Source of the DNA: Perlucidibaca sp.
GTDB taxonomy: Bacteria > Pseudomonadota > Gammaproteobacteria > Pseudomonadales > Moraxellaceae
Length of the DNA stretch: 64,000 nt
Assembly: GCA_023265995.1 (NCBI GenBank)
Contig: JAHFSA010000003.1
Location: forward strand, 186,001 to 250,000
Direction: 5' to 3'
The position numbers were made by a program, and so were the translations under genes. Below are positions 8,569-19,085 of the stretch, one piece after another. Within the stretch, counting starts at the first letter, position 1. Each line of letters opens with the position of its first letter. Below the pieces are notes generated by a model. That model did no database searches, was not told where the DNA came from, and saw only the letters and a list, made by a program, of their open reading frames with translations.

Positions 8569-9792
8569 TCAGGGCACGAACTTCACGTGCTTCATGAAGC
8601 TGCGCATGGCATGCAGGTAGCGGCCCTGGTCGAGATGGATCAGGTGGTTGCCCGGGAACCAGTGCAGACGGCAGCGCTTCCAGTGCTCCCAGAGCAGGTG
8701 CGTGTGCTTGGGCGGCGCGAAGCGGTCGCCGGCGCCGGCGATCAGCATGAGGCGATGCTGGGCGATGGCCGGCTTGAAGCTGAGCGCGGATTGTATGGCC
8801 ACGGAGTGACGTGCCTCGGTGACCGAGATGCCAGCCATCTTCATGCCGATGCGGGCGATCCAGCTCGCCGGCATCCACTCCAGCACGATATCCATGATGC
8901 TCACCACCGGCACGTTCGGTATGGCGCAGCTCAGACGCTCCTCGACCGAGGCCAGCAGGGCGGTGGTGTAGCCGCCGAGGCTGATGCCGGTCACGCCCAT
9001 CTGCGACACGCCATTGTCTTCCAGATAGTCCATGAACACGCGGATGTCGTGGATGGCATGCGCCATGGTCTCGTTCATGTGGCTGAAGCCGTGCGAGAAC
9101 CAGCCGTGACCGCTGTAGGGCGAGCTGCTTTCCTGGCGGCGGCCGTGGAAGGGCAGCGTCACCAGCAGAATGTCGTAACCCTGTTCGTAGAACCAGGGCA
9201 GGGCGAGGAAGCGGCTGTTGATCCAGTAAGGGTCGGCGGTGAAGCCGTGAATCACGATCAGGGTCGGGCGCGGACGGTCGCCGTGCTGCCAGTGTTCGGC
9301 CCAGGCCGTGCGGTTGCGCACGAAGCGGTGGTAGTGCTCGCGCATGGCCGGATTGACGGTCCTGAAGGCGCTCTCGAACGAAAGCACATCGACATGGCCG
9401 GTCTTCGGGCGGTAGTCGAGCAGTCCGGGCTTGTGGCGCTGCATGACGACACCGCGCGCCGGGCGCCGGTAGAAAGCGTGCGGATCGCCGGCCGCGGCCA
9501 GCTGCTTGTAGTAGTCGCGGTTGTCGCGATCAAGCTCGACCAGGCTGGGGCGCAGCGTGGTCGGGATGGCCAGCAGGCCGGCGAGGGAGGCCAGTCCGGT
9601 GCGCAGGGCGAAATCGATCTTGGCGGTGCCGCCGACCATGAGGCTGGCGGTGGTATCGAGCTCGAAACGGTCGCGCCAGTGCGCGAAGTCTTCCGGCAGA
9701 TGCTGCCACCACGGCTGCCCGTCAATGACGCGGGTGGCGTGCTGGTAGGTCTGGTTGGCTATACGGGATACGCGTTGCGCGGGTGAGGGCAT
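8569..9792 (-). CDS. Alpha/beta hydrolase of unknown substrate
   Basis: A 407-residue serine hydrolase without a signal peptide. The core begins near residue 176: oxyanion motif IHGF (181-184), nucleophile elbow GISLGG with Ser271, a candidate acid in GAGDRFAP and a late His in GNHLIHLDQGR. The first 170 residues form an additional N-terminal part typical of large uncharacterised bacterial hydrolases. It stands alone on the minus strand, convergent with the upstream coiled-coil gene and divergent from dnaX, with about 170 bases between it and dnaX. Substrate cannot be assigned. Confidence 0.8.
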   Translation of the reverse strand: MPSPAQRVSRIANQTYQHATRVIDGQPWWQHLPEDFAHWRDRFELDTTASLMVGGTAKIDFALRTGLASLAGLLAIPTTLRPSLVELDRDNRDYYKQLAAAGDPHAFYRRPARGVVMQRHKPGLLDYRPKTGHVDVLSFESAFRTVNPAMREHYHRFVRNRTAWAEHWQHGDRPRPTLIVIHGFTADPYWINSRFLALPWFYEQGYDILLVTLPFHGRRQESSSPYSGHGWFSHGFSHMNETMAHAIHDIRVFMDYLEDNGVSQMGVTGISLGGYTTALLASVEERLSCAIPNVPVVSIMDIVLEWMPASWIARIGMKMAGISVTEARHSVAIQSALSFKPAIAQHRLMLIAGAGDRFAPPKHTHLLWEHWKRCRLHWFPGNHLIHLDQGRYLHAMRSFMKHVKFVP

Positions 9793-9961
9793 GAAGCCGC
9801 CTTTACGGTCATTTTTCTTGTTGATCTCGAAATTAAGCGACTATCCGGTCACATTGCAAGAGCGTCTTGTCACATTGAATGGACGGATTTGCAGCGACGC
9901 GGCTTGGGTGGGGGCAGGCCATCCGCTAGGATAGGCGGATCACGATTACGGGGCGCAGGGC

Positions 9962-11734
9962 ATGAGTTACCAGGTATTGGCGCGCAAGTACCGGCCGCGA
10001 CGCTTTCAGGAGCTGGTCGGCCAGGATGTCGTGGCGCGTGCGCTGACCCATGCGCTGGAGCAGGACCGCCTGCATCATGCCTATCTCTTCACCGGCACGC
10101 GTGGTGTCGGCAAGACCACCATCGCGCGCATCCTGTCGCGCTGCCTGAACTGCGAGACCGGCATCGGACCCAACCCCTGTGGCGTCTGCGCGACCTGCCG
10201 CGAGATCGACGAGGGTCGCTTCGTCGACCTGATCGAGGTCGATGCCGCGTCGCGCACCAAGGTCGAGGACACCCGCGAGCTGCTCGAGAACGTGCAGTAC
10301 GCGCCGACCCGCGGGCGTTACAAGGTCTATCTGATCGACGAAGTCCACATGCTGTCCGGCCATTCCTTCAACGCCCTGCTGAAAACGCTGGAAGAGCCGC
10401 CGCCCCATGTGAAGTTCCTGCTCGCCACCACCGATCCGCAGAAGCTGCCCATCACCATCCTGTCGCGCTGCCTGCAGTTCGCGCTCAAGCCGATGACGCC
10501 CGAGCGTGTCGTCGGTCATCTGCAGCAGGTGCTGCGGCAGGAGGGCATCACCGCCGAGGAGGGCGCGCTCTGGCTGCTCGCCCGCGGTGCCCAGGGTTCC
10601 ATGCGCGATGCCCTGTCGCTGACCGATCAGGCCATCGCCTTCGGTCACGGCGCGCTGCGCGAGGCCGAGGTGCGCACGCTGCTGGGCTCCATCGATCGCG
10701 ATCTGGTGTTCCGCGTGCTCGATGCCATCCATGGCGGCGATGCCTCGGCGCTGCTGCGCGTGGTCGCCGGCATGGCCGAGCAGAGCATCGACTTCAGCGG
10801 AGCCCTCGGCGAAATGATCACCGTGCTGCATCGCATCGCGGTGGCGCAGACCGTGCCGGAAGCCATCGACAATGCCGAAGGCGACCGTGACCGCCTGCTG
10901 GCCATGGCCGCCGCGCTCACCGCCGAGGACGTGCAACTCTATTACCAGATGGCGCTGCATGGCCGGCGCGACCTGCCGCTGGCGGTCGATGCCCGTGCCG
11001 GTTTCGAAATGACGGTGCTGCGCATGCTCACCTTCCGCCCGCTCAATGCCCGCGTGGCGGGTGGCGGCAGCGGCAATGCCGGTGGCGTGAGCTCCGCGGC
11101 CTCGGGCAGCCAGGCCGCCGGTCAGTCCGGCAGCGGCCAGGCGGCGGCATCGCGGCTTGCCCAACCGATGCTGACGGCGCCGCTGCCTGCAGCGCCGATG
11201 GCTTCCGCCGTTCCGCCTGCTGTGACCATGCCGGTCACGGCGTCTGCCGTTGCTGCATCTATTGTTCCATCTGTCGTGGCTGCGCCGGCGGCACCCGTTG
11301 CTCCTGCTGAGCCTGTGGCCATGCCGGCGGCGCCAGCAGCTGCAGGCGGCGACTGGACGACCGCCTCCTGGACGGACTGGGTCGAGCACTCCGGCCTCAG
11401 TGGCGCCGCCATCAACCTGGCGCGCAACACGCTCATGACGGTCACGGCGGATGGTCGCTGGGAGCTGCGCCTGTCGCCGCGCCACCAGATGCTGGCCGGC
11501 GGTCAGGCGCTGCCACAGCTGCAGCAGAAGCTGACGGCGCAGTTCCCGGGTCGCGTCATTGTCCTGGAAATGGCCGAGCCTGGTGACGAGACACCGGCCC
11601 AGCGTCGCCAGCGCCTGCAGCAGGAACGTCGTGTGCAGGCCGAGAACGCCTTGCGCCAGGATCCGGTGGTGAAGGCGCTGATGACCACGTTCGATGCCAC
11701 TCTGGTGCCGGATTCACTGACGCTTCCGCACTGA
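9962..11734 (+). CDS. dnaX: DNA polymerase III subunit gamma/tau
   Basis: Clamp-loader ATPase of the replisome, 590 residues. The N-terminal AAA+ part shows Walker [10 protein letters not shown] (residues about 45-53), the zinc cysteines around CLNCETG...CGVCATC, the Walker B-type segment YLIDEVHML, and sensor-type SRC. A flexible Ala/Gly/Pro/Val-rich linker covers about residues 365-460 and is followed by the tau-specific C-terminal domain. In E. coli gamma is made by frameshifting on an A-rich slippery site; I see no such A6/A7 run here, so a separate gamma form is not indicated. It heads the common dnaX-ybaB-recR order. Confidence 0.96.
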   Translation: MSYQVLARKYRPRRFQELVGQDVVARALTHALEQDRLHHAYLFTGTRGVGKTTIARILSRCLNCETGIGPNPCGVCATCREIDEGRFVDLIEVDAASRTKVEDTRELLENVQYAPTRGRYKVYLIDEVHMLSGHSFNALLKTLEEPPPHVKFLLATTDPQKLPITILSRCLQFALKPMTPERVVGHLQQVLRQEGITAEEGALWLLARGAQGSMRDALSLTDQAIAFGHGALREAEVRTLLGSIDRDLVFRVLDAIHGGDASALLRVVAGMAEQSIDFSGALGEMITVLHRIAVAQTVPEAIDNAEGDRDRLLAMAAALTAEDVQLYYQMALHGRRDLPLAVDARAGFEMTVLRMLTFRPLNARVAGGGSGNAGGVSSAASGSQAAGQSGSGQAAASRLAQPMLTAPLPAAPMASAVPPAVTMPVTASAVAASIVPSVVAAPAAPVAPAEPVAMPAAPAAAGGDWTTASWTDWVEHSGLSGAAINLARNTLMTVTADGRWELRLSPRHQMLAGGQALPQLQQKLTAQFPGRVIVLEMAEPGDETPAQRRQRLQQERRVQAENALRQDPVVKALMTTFDATLVPDSLTLPH

Positions 11735-11762
11735 AATCACATTAAATTGGAGATCTAACCAA

Positions 11763-12092
11763 ATGAATATGCAGCAATTGATGCAACAGGCTCAGCGCAT
11801 GCAGGAGCAGATGCAGAAGAATGTGCAGAAGGCTCAGGACGAGCTCGCCAAGACCGAACTGACGGGCGAATCGGGCGCCGGCCTGGTCAAGATCACCATG
11901 ACCGGCCAGCACGACGTCAAGCGTGTCAGCATCGATGACAGCCTGCTCAGCGAAGACAAGGAAGTGCTGGAGGACCTGATTGCCGCCGCTGTCAACGACG
12001 CCGTGCGCAAGGTCGAGGCCAAGAGCAAGGAAACCATGGGTTCCGCCACCAGTGGCATGGGCCTGCCGCCCGGCTTCAAGATGCCGTTCTGA
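11763..12092 (+). CDS. ybaB: YbaB/EbfC nucleoid-associated protein
   Basis: A 109-residue DNA-binding protein of the YbaB/EbfC family, which acts as a homodimer on the nucleoid. It starts with the typical [16 protein letters not shown] helix, continues with [14 protein letters not shown] and ends in [12 protein letters not shown]. It lies 28 bases after dnaX and 16 bases before recR, the conserved order across many bacteria. A GGAG site precedes the start. Confidence 0.95.
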   Translation: MNMQQLMQQAQRMQEQMQKNVQKAQDELAKTELTGESGAGLVKITMTGQHDVKRVSIDDSLLSEDKEVLEDLIAAAVNDAVRKVEAKSKETMGSATSGMGLPPGFKMPF

Positions 12093-12108
12093 CGAGTAAG
12101 CCCAGCCC

Positions 12109-12705
12109 GTGCTCAGCCCCCTGATCCGCGAACTCATCGATGCCCTGCGCGTGCTGCCGGGCGTCGGCCCCAAGTCGGCCCAGCGCATGGCGCTCAATCT
12201 GCTGGAGCGGCAGCGGCCGGGCGGTCTGCGTCTGGCGCGGGCGCTGGAGCAGGCGCTCAATCAGGTCGAGCACTGCGGCACCTGCCGCAACCTCACCGAG
12301 CAGCCGGTCTGTTCGCTCTGCCGCGATCCGGGCCGTGACGACAGCCAGCTCTGCGTGGTCGAAAGTCCCATGGATGTGCTTGCCCTGGAGCAGAGCGGCA
12401 GCTTCCGCGGGCGCTACTACGTCCTGCTCGGCCGTCTTTCCCCGCTCGATGGCATAGGTCCCGGCGAACTCGGGCTGCCGCAGCTGATCGAGCGTCTGCG
12501 CAACACGCCGCAGCTCAGCGAGCTGATCATCGCCACCAATCCGACGGTGGAAGGCGAGGCGACCGCGCATTATCTGCGCGAGGCCACCCGCGGCCTGCCG
12601 CTCACGGTCAGCCGCATTGCCCATGGCGTGCCGGTCGGCGGCGAGCTCGAGTTTGTTGATGGCAGCACGCTGAGCCATGCGCTCAGCGGCCGCCGTCCTA
12701 TCTGA
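12109..12705 (+). CDS. recR: Recombination mediator RecR
   Basis: A 198-residue protein of the RecFOR pathway that helps load RecA at single-strand gaps. It has the N-terminal helix-hairpin-helix ([14 protein letters not shown]), the C4 zinc finger ([16 protein letters not shown], about residues 56-71), and the Toprim domain with VVESPMD and the downstream [15 protein letters not shown] segment. The start is GTG at 12109. The gene ends only six bases from the end of the convergent SulP gene, with no visible terminator between them. Confidence 0.96.
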   Translation: MLSPLIRELIDALRVLPGVGPKSAQRMALNLLERQRPGGLRLARALEQALNQVEHCGTCRNLTEQPVCSLCRDPGRDDSQLCVVESPMDVLALEQSGSFRGRYYVLLGRLSPLDGIGPGELGLPQLIERLRNTPQLSELIIATNPTVEGEATAHYLREATRGLPLTVSRIAHGVPVGGELEFVDGSTLSHALSGRRPI

Positions 12706-12711
12706 GTCCTG

Positions 12712-14328
12712 TCAGGAAACGTCGCTCGCTTCGCGCACGGCGTCATCCACACTCCATACCTCGGCAACCGATTGCAGTGCCGGCAGCCTTGCGTTCGCCA
12801 GCAGGTCACGCACGCGATCCTTGACGCGCGCCAGCAGCAGGCGCCGCCCGCTGCGTTTGACGAAGGCGGCGAAATCGGCCAGCGCCTCCAGGCTGCTGCT
12901 GTCGAGGTCGTCGGACTCCTCGAGACTGAGCACCAGCGTGTGCGTGCCGTGATCTTCGGCGAGACGGGCGCGTATTTCGGCGAAAATGCCGTCAGCATTG
13001 GCGAAAAACAGCGGCAGGTCAGGGCGCACGATGAGCAGGCCGGGCGGCATGACCGCGTCCGGATGGCGCACGATGTCGACGAAGTCATGACCGTTGTCCA
13101 GGCGTCCCAGCCATGACAGCCGCGGCTCGGACAGCCGGTGCAGGAGCAGGACCAGGCTCAGCGCAATCGCCGTCAGCAAGCCGTTGACCACGCCCAGGGC
13201 GAGCACGGCGACAATGGCGGCCAGCACGATCTGGCGGTCCCGGTGCCAGCGGAAATAGGGGCGCAGGGTCGCCAGGCTCAAAGTATGGCCGACGGCGTGG
13301 ATCACGATGGCGGCCAGCATGGGCTGTGGCGTATGCGCTATCAGCGGCAGCAGGGTGGCGACCAGCAGCAGGATCATGGCGGCGGCGACCAGTCCGGCCA
13401 GCCGGCTCTTGGCTCCGGCCGCCTCGTTGGCCGAGGTCGCCGAATAGCCGGCGCCAACCGGCATGCCATGCAGCAGCCCGGAGATCAGGTTGGCCGCGCC
13501 CAGCGCCAGCAGGTCGCGATTGGGCGCGGCGCGGTCGCCATGGCGCAGCGCGAAGGTGGTTATCGAACCATAGGATTCGGCATAGACGATCAGGGTCAGG
13601 GCAAAGGCCAGTCCGCTCAGCGGCAGCCATTGTTCGCGGCTCATGACCGGCAGCGATGGCATGGCGAGTGCCAGATTGAAGGCGCCGACCTCGGGCACGC
13701 CGTAGGCCGCCATGAGGCCGGAAAGGTTGAGCGCAATGCCGAGGGCGATCACCAGCAGGGCCCCCGGCAAGTGCGGCCGGCGCTTCAGCCATTGCAGCAG
13801 AATCAGTGCGCCGAAGCCGGTGAGCAGGCTGGCCGGATTCCAGTCGCGCCAGTGTCGCAGCAGTTCCGTCCCGGCCTGGAACAGGCTGGAAGAGCTAGGC
13901 ATGACACCAAGAATGTGCGGCAACTGCTTGATGACAATGGTAATTGCCAGGCCGAAGGCGAAGCCGCGCAGCACCGGCTTGGCGATGAAGTTGGCAATGC
14001 CGCCGAGGCGGGCCAGCCAGGCCGTTATGAAAAGAGCACCACAGAGCAGGATGAGCGCCGCCGACAGGGTCAGGCGCAGCTGCACATCGTGGCCGGCGAG
14101 CTCGCTGGTGGCGGCCAGCAGCACGGCCGCCGACGACGAGGTGGCCGAGACTATGGCGAAACGGCTGGTACCCAGCACGGCATAGCAGAGCAGGCCGGCA
14201 AACAGGGCGATGACCCCGGCCTGCGGCGGCAGCCCGGCCAGACCGGCATAGGCCACGGCTTCCGGCAGCAGCAGGCCGGCCAGCGACAGCCCGGCAATGA
14301 AGTCGGCACGCAGCGACAGCTTAGTCAT
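12712..14328 (-). CDS. SulP-family anion permease with STAS domain
   Basis: A 538-residue inner-membrane transporter. The N-terminal 400 residues carry the SulP core, opening with ADFIAGLSLAGLLLPEAVAYAGLAG-type sequence and many hydrophobic segments, and the last 110 residues form a cytoplasmic STAS domain (LVLSLEESDDLDSSSLEALADF). SulP proteins carry sulfate, bicarbonate or other anions; the substrate cannot be chosen here. The ATG at 14328 overlaps the end of the upstream ParB-like gene by eight bases, so translational coupling is likely; the open frame upstream of this ATG is antisense-like and was excluded. Confidence 0.88.
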   Translation of the reverse strand: MTKLSLRADFIAGLSLAGLLLPEAVAYAGLAGLPPQAGVIALFAGLLCYAVLGTSRFAIVSATSSSAAVLLAATSELAGHDVQLRLTLSAALILLCGALFITAWLARLGGIANFIAKPVLRGFAFGLAITIVIKQLPHILGVMPSSSSLFQAGTELLRHWRDWNPASLLTGFGALILLQWLKRRPHLPGALLVIALGIALNLSGLMAAYGVPEVGAFNLALAMPSLPVMSREQWLPLSGLAFALTLIVYAESYGSITTFALRHGDRAAPNRDLLALGAANLISGLLHGMPVGAGYSATSANEAAGAKSRLAGLVAAAMILLLVATLLPLIAHTPQPMLAAIVIHAVGHTLSLATLRPYFRWHRDRQIVLAAIVAVLALGVVNGLLTAIALSLVLLLHRLSEPRLSWLGRLDNGHDFVDIVRHPDAVMPPGLLIVRPDLPLFFANADGIFAEIRARLAEDHGTHTLVLSLEESDDLDSSSLEALADFAAFVKRSGRRLLLARVKDRVRDLLANARLPALQSVAEVWSVDDAVREASDVS

Positions 14329-14938
14329 GGTGCGTTCCGCTCCAGCCCGGCAGGTAGCGTGCCTCCGGCAGGCGCGCGAGCCGGATGGCCTCCTGCACGG
14401 CCTGTTCGCGATCGTGCCCGAGCTGGCCACGCTGTATGTGCGGACGGAAGTAGTCGGCCCAGAGGAATTCGGCGAACGGTGCCGCATCCTTGGCAAAGCC
14501 GCCGGCATTGCGCACGAAGCCGACCAGGCTGCGATAGGGGTCGTCACGCAGGCCGGTGACATCCGGTGGAATGGCGCTGAAGTCGCAGCGCTGGCCGTGT
14601 TCGCCGTAGGGGTGCGCCCACTGGTGGAATTCCATGGTGCGCCAGAACACGGCGGGCTCCAGCCAGGACATGTCCTTGAGCAGCATGACCCAGCCTTGCT
14701 CGACGCTCTCTTCGTGCAGGGCGCGTCCGAGGTGATGATGGTCGATGATGTAGTAGTCCCGGCCCGGCCCGAGCACGGCCGGAAACCAGTGATGCATCAG
14801 GCTTTGCTGCCGCTCCCGGGGTGCCAGCTGCTGCCATTGCGCACGTTTTTCCGCGACCTCGGCCAGTCCGACGCTGATCTGTGTCGGGCGCAGGCTGGCA
14901 ATGTCGACCGCGATCAGATGCTGATGATGGCTGTGCAT
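14321..14938 (-). CDS. ParB-like nuclease-family protein (ParBc_2 type)
   Basis: A 205-residue protein resembling the ParBc_2 group of small ParB-like proteins. Markers are the N-terminal DIASLRPTQISVGLAEV segment, and the histidine-rich stretch YYIIDHHHLGRAL near residues 82-94, which corresponds to the ParB/Srx-type nucleotide-binding loop. It lacks the HTH of chromosomal ParB, so a role in segregation is not implied. The family is often found as a free-standing protein of unknown function. It is the first gene of an overlapping pair with the SulP permease, which hints at a shared physiological role. Confidence 0.75.
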   Translation of the reverse strand: MHSHHQHLIAVDIASLRPTQISVGLAEVAEKRAQWQQLAPRERQQSLMHHWFPAVLGPGRDYYIIDHHHLGRALHEESVEQGWVMLLKDMSWLEPAVFWRTMEFHQWAHPYGEHGQRCDFSAIPPDVTGLRDDPYRSLVGFVRNAGGFAKDAAPFAEFLWADYFRPHIQRGQLGHDREQAVQEAIRLARLPEARYLPGWSGTHHD

Positions 14939-15023
14939 CGGATTTCTCCTTGAGCTGCGCTGGGCATGATGCTAGAACTCGCCGGTCACGCCGATCTTTC
15001 CCTGCGGCGTCAGGAGTTTTTGC

Positions 15024-16184
15024 ATGTCTTTGTATAACAACTATTTCAACGATATTCACGAGCAGGCCCGTCTGTCGGCGCGCCAGTTCATTCAGCGCGA
15101 AGTGCTGCCGCACATAGGCGAGTGGGAGGAGGCCGGCAGTTTCCCGCGCGAAATCTATCGCAAGGCCGGTGCCACTGGCCTGCTCGGCGTCGGTCATGAC
15201 CCGGCCTATGGCGGCACCGGCGAGGATGTCTTTCTCAAGATCGCGGTCACCGAGGAAATCATGCGTTCGACCTCGGGCGGCTTCGCGGCCAGCCTGGGCT
15301 CGCTCGACATCGCGTTGCCGCCGCTGGAGAAGTGGGGCAGCCAGATGCTCAAGGACAAGTTCGTGCCGCCCGTGCTGGCCGGCGAGATGATCGCGGCGCT
15401 GGCCATCACCGAGCCCTCGGGCGGCTCCGATGTCGCCGGCCTCAAGACCCGCGCCGAGCGCCGCAACGATGACGCCAATGGCGACCATTACGTCGTCAAC
15501 GGCAGCAAGATCTTCATCACCTCCGGCATCCGTGCCGACTTCTATGTCGCTGCCGTGCGTACCGGCGGGCCGGGCTATGCCGGCATCAGCCTGCTGCTGA
15601 TCGAGCGCGAGCGCGCCGGCGTGTCCACCGGTCAGCCGTTGAAGAAGATGGGCTGGTGGGCTTCCGACACCGCCGAGGTGTTCTTCGACAATGTCGTGGT
15701 GCCGGCGGAGAACCTGATCGGCAGCGAGAACGCCGGCTTCCTGCTGATCATGAGCAACTTCCAGATGGAGCGTCTCAACCTCGCGGTCATGGCCAACATG
15801 ACCGCGCAGCTGGCGCTGGAGGAGAGCCTGCGCTGGGCGCGTGAGCGCCAGGCCTTCGGCAAGCACCTGAGCCAGATGCAGATCATCCGCCACAAGCTCG
15901 CTGACATGGCTACTCGCGTCGAGGCCAGCCGCGAGTTCACCTACCGCACCGGCGCCCGCATCGCGGCCGGCATTCCGTCGGTGAAGGAAGTCTCGATGGC
16001 GAAGAACTTCGCGACCCAGACCAGTGACTATGTGACCACCGAGGCCGTGCAGATTTTCGGCGGCATGGGCTACATGCGCGAGTCAGTCGTCGAAAGACTC
16101 TATCGTGACAACAGAATTCTCTCGATTGGCGGCGGCACATACGAGATCATGAACGAAGTGATCGCCAAGCAACTGGAACTCTGA
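15024..16184 (+). CDS. Acyl-CoA dehydrogenase
   Basis: A 386-residue FAD-dependent enzyme that makes the first alpha-beta double bond in acyl-CoA oxidation. The FAD/substrate segment ALAITEPSGGSDVAGLKT is near residues 127-144, and the late motif IFGGMGYMRESVVERLYRD near 346-364 contains the glutamate expected to act as catalytic base. Chain-length preference is not clear; the overall form fits short/medium-chain and isovaleryl- or citronellyl-type enzymes. It is followed directly by rnd, whose GTG start abuts its stop codon, although the two genes have no obvious shared function. Confidence 0.92.
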   Translation: MSLYNNYFNDIHEQARLSARQFIQREVLPHIGEWEEAGSFPREIYRKAGATGLLGVGHDPAYGGTGEDVFLKIAVTEEIMRSTSGGFAASLGSLDIALPPLEKWGSQMLKDKFVPPVLAGEMIAALAITEPSGGSDVAGLKTRAERRNDDANGDHYVVNGSKIFITSGIRADFYVAAVRTGGPGYAGISLLLIERERAGVSTGQPLKKMGWWASDTAEVFFDNVVVPAENLIGSENAGFLLIMSNFQMERLNLAVMANMTAQLALEESLRWARERQAFGKHLSQMQIIRHKLADMATRVEASREFTYRTGARIAAGIPSVKEVSMAKNFATQTSDYVTTEAVQIFGGMGYMRESVVERLYRDNRILSIGGGTYEIMNEVIAKQLEL

Positions 16185-17351
16185 GTGCCACAGACGATGT
16201 ATATCGCCACCGCGCAGGGACTCTCGCAGTCCCTGCCGCGCTGGCAGCAGGCCAGCCCCCTGGCCCTGGACACGGAATTCATCCGTGTCGACACCTTTTT
16301 CCCCAAGCTGGGTCTGGTTCAGCTTGGCGACGGACAGGGCGAGGCCCTGGTCGATCCCGTCGCCATCGGCGACCTGTCCATGCTGGCTCCGCTGCTCGGC
16401 CGTGACGGTCCGCTGAAGATCCTGCACGCCTGCTCCGAGGACCTCGAAGTGTTGTCGACCCTGGCTCCGGCCGGTGTCGGCGTGGTCCATGACACGCAGA
16501 TCGCGCTCGCGCTGCTGGGCGAGGGCCTGCAGGTCGGCTACCAGAAGGCGCTGCAACTGGTGCTGGGCATAGACATCCCCAAGGATGCCTCGCGCTCGGA
16601 CTGGCTGCAGCGTCCGCTCAGTCAGCAGCAGCGTGACTATGCCGCGCTCGATGTGCGTCATCTGCCGGCGCTGTACGACGAACTCAGGACCCGCCTGCAG
16701 ACCCGCGAGCTCTGGGACATCTATCAGACCGAGTGCGACGAGACCTGTCGCCTGCCGGTCGCGGTGGACCCCGACACGGCCTGGCAGGATCATCCCAATG
16801 CCTGGCGCCTGCGTCGCGGCGAGCTGGCCGTGCTCAAGGCACTGATGGCCTGGCGCGAGCGTGAGGCAGTCGCGCGTGATGTGCCGCGCGGACATCTGCT
16901 CAAGCCGCTGTCGCTGTTCGAGCTGGCCCGACGGCAGCCGAAGAATGTCTTCGGGCTGAGCGACATTCCCGAACTCAATCCGCGTGTGGCGCGGCGTGAT
17001 GGCGAGCAGCTGCTGGCACTGATCGCGGAGGCGCGCGAGCTGCCCGAGGCCGAACAGCCGCCGCGCCTGCCGTTGCCGCTGCCGCGCGAGGCCGGCAGCG
17101 TTTATGATGAGCTCAAGCAGGCGCTGCAGCCGGTGGTCGCACGCAGCGGTGTGCCGCTGGAAGTGCTCTGGCGCAAGCGTCTGGCCGACCGTGTCGTGCT
17201 GACGGCGGTCGATGGCGGTCTGGAAGAGGCCGAATCGGTGCTCGCCGGCTGGCGCGCGCCGCTGCTGCGCGAGCCGGTGCTGGCCGTGCTTGCGCAGCAC
17301 CGCACAAATCTCCAGGCCTGGGGCGGACAACGCCACCAGACCGCAGGTTGA
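16185..17351 (+). CDS. rnd: Ribonuclease D
   Basis: A 388-residue 3'-5' exoribonuclease involved in tRNA 3'-end maturation. DEDDy exonuclease motifs are visible: [11 protein letters not shown] at residues 28-38 (Exo I), [10 protein letters not shown] (Exo II), and [17 protein letters not shown] (Exo III). C-terminal HRDC-type domains follow ([18 protein letters not shown] and a second region near 310-375). The GTG at 16185 begins immediately after the acyl-CoA dehydrogenase stop; an in-frame ATG four codons later is an alternative start. The YcgL gene follows in 16 bases, an arrangement shared with Pseudomonas. Confidence 0.95.
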   Translation: MPQTMYIATAQGLSQSLPRWQQASPLALDTEFIRVDTFFPKLGLVQLGDGQGEALVDPVAIGDLSMLAPLLGRDGPLKILHACSEDLEVLSTLAPAGVGVVHDTQIALALLGEGLQVGYQKALQLVLGIDIPKDASRSDWLQRPLSQQQRDYAALDVRHLPALYDELRTRLQTRELWDIYQTECDETCRLPVAVDPDTAWQDHPNAWRLRRGELAVLKALMAWREREAVARDVPRGHLLKPLSLFELARRQPKNVFGLSDIPELNPRVARRDGEQLLALIAEARELPEAEQPPRLPLPLPREAGSVYDELKQALQPVVARSGVPLEVLWRKRLADRVVLTAVDGGLEEAESVLAGWRAPLLREPVLAVLAQHRTNLQAWGGQRHQTAG

Positions 17352-17367
17352 TCATGAGGATCAGGCA

Positions 17368-17706
17368 ATGACGCGCGTGTTCTGCTCGATCTACAAGAGC
17401 AGCAAGAAGGATGAAATGTACCTGTACGTGCCCAAGGCGTCCGGCCTGAAGCAGGTGCCCGAGGCACTGCTGTCGGTGTTCGGCACTCCGCGTCATGTCA
17501 CCGACCTCATGCTGTCGCCGGAGCGCCCGCTGGCGCGCGCCGACATTGCCCAGGTGCTCGAGAAGCTGGCCGGGGAGGGCTTCTATCTGCAGATGCCGCC
17601 GCCGCCCGAACCCTGGATCGTCAATCCCGACAATGCCCCGGCCTGGCGTCGCCAGACCGTCGAGGAAGTGCAGGAACAGCAGGATGGCAAGGGAGATGCA
17701 TCATGA
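17368..17706 (+). CDS. YcgL domain-containing protein
   Basis: A 112-residue member of the YcgL family, small Gammaproteobacterial proteins of unknown function. Family features are the N-terminal [16 protein letters not shown] stretch, [10 protein letters not shown], and the LQMPPPPEP segment. The ATG at 17368 follows a GAGGA-type site; the longer upstream frame overlaps rnd and is not supported. Its last codons overlap the next gene by four bases (ATGA). Confidence 0.9.
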   Translation: MTRVFCSIYKSSKKDEMYLYVPKASGLKQVPEALLSVFGTPRHVTDLMLSPERPLARADIAQVLEKLAGEGFYLQMPPPPEPWIVNPDNAPAWRRQTVEEVQEQQDGKGDAS

Positions 17707-18038
17707 ACCTGGCGATCCATGCCGTGGTCTGGCTGATCTACTTTGCCGCTGCCGCCGTGCTCTACCGTGTCTATCTGCGCCATCACATCGATGACTGGTT
17801 TCCCAACAGCGCCCGTGTGGCCCGCCTCATGCTGCTGGTCGTGCTGTTCAGCCCGGCGCTGATGTCGGAGCACGGCAATCTCTATCTGGCGCCTTCGCTC
17901 ATGGCGCTGCTGTTCCAGCTGCTCATGAAGTCGCCGCTGGGCATGCTCAAGGCCATCCTGCCGTGGCTGCTGTTCGGTGGCCTGACGCTCTGGATCGATG
18001 CGCGCATGCAGCGTCAGCAGGGCGGTGGTGGTCGTTGA
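17703..18038 (+). CDS. Small inner-membrane protein of unknown function
   Basis: A 111-residue protein with three or four hydrophobic segments (about 5-22, 40-57, 60-80 and 84-102) and a short basic, Gly-rich tail. I do not recognise a functional domain. It overlaps the YcgL gene by four bases and so is likely translated by coupling from the rnd-ycgL transcript. Confidence 0.75.
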   Translation: MNLAIHAVVWLIYFAAAAVLYRVYLRHHIDDWFPNSARVARLMLLVVLFSPALMSEHGNLYLAPSLMALLFQLLMKSPLGMLKAILPWLLFGGLTLWIDARMQRQQGGGGR

Positions 18039-18175
18039 AATGACCTGACCGGGGCAGAATGGCTGTGCACCGCCGCCCCTGTTTTGTTCTCGTTACACGG
18101 TTTTCAATATCCTATACTCTGCTGTACAGGTTTCCCCTTCAGTCCCGCCCGGGCGTTTTCCACTGAGGTTTTCCC

Positions 18176-19024
<849 letters not shown>

Positions 19025-19085
19025 GGCTGATCCATGCAACGGCCGGGCTGCCCGTGTGGTGGCCGGCCAGGCGGAGGAGGGCATC

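Noticed and set aside
8569-9786. Open frame on the plus strand opposite the hydrolase at 8569-9792
   Set aside because: Valine/glycine-rich antisense sequence without motifs; the minus strand has GISLGG and a full hydrolase pattern.
10900-11400. Programmed frameshift site in dnaX
   Set aside because: No A-rich slippery heptamer is present in the linker region; the gene reads as a single full-length tau-like frame.
13138-14559. 473-codon plus-strand frame opposite SulP
   Set aside because: Gln/Gly/Arg low complexity and no motif; the minus-strand SulP with TM segments and STAS domain is convincing.
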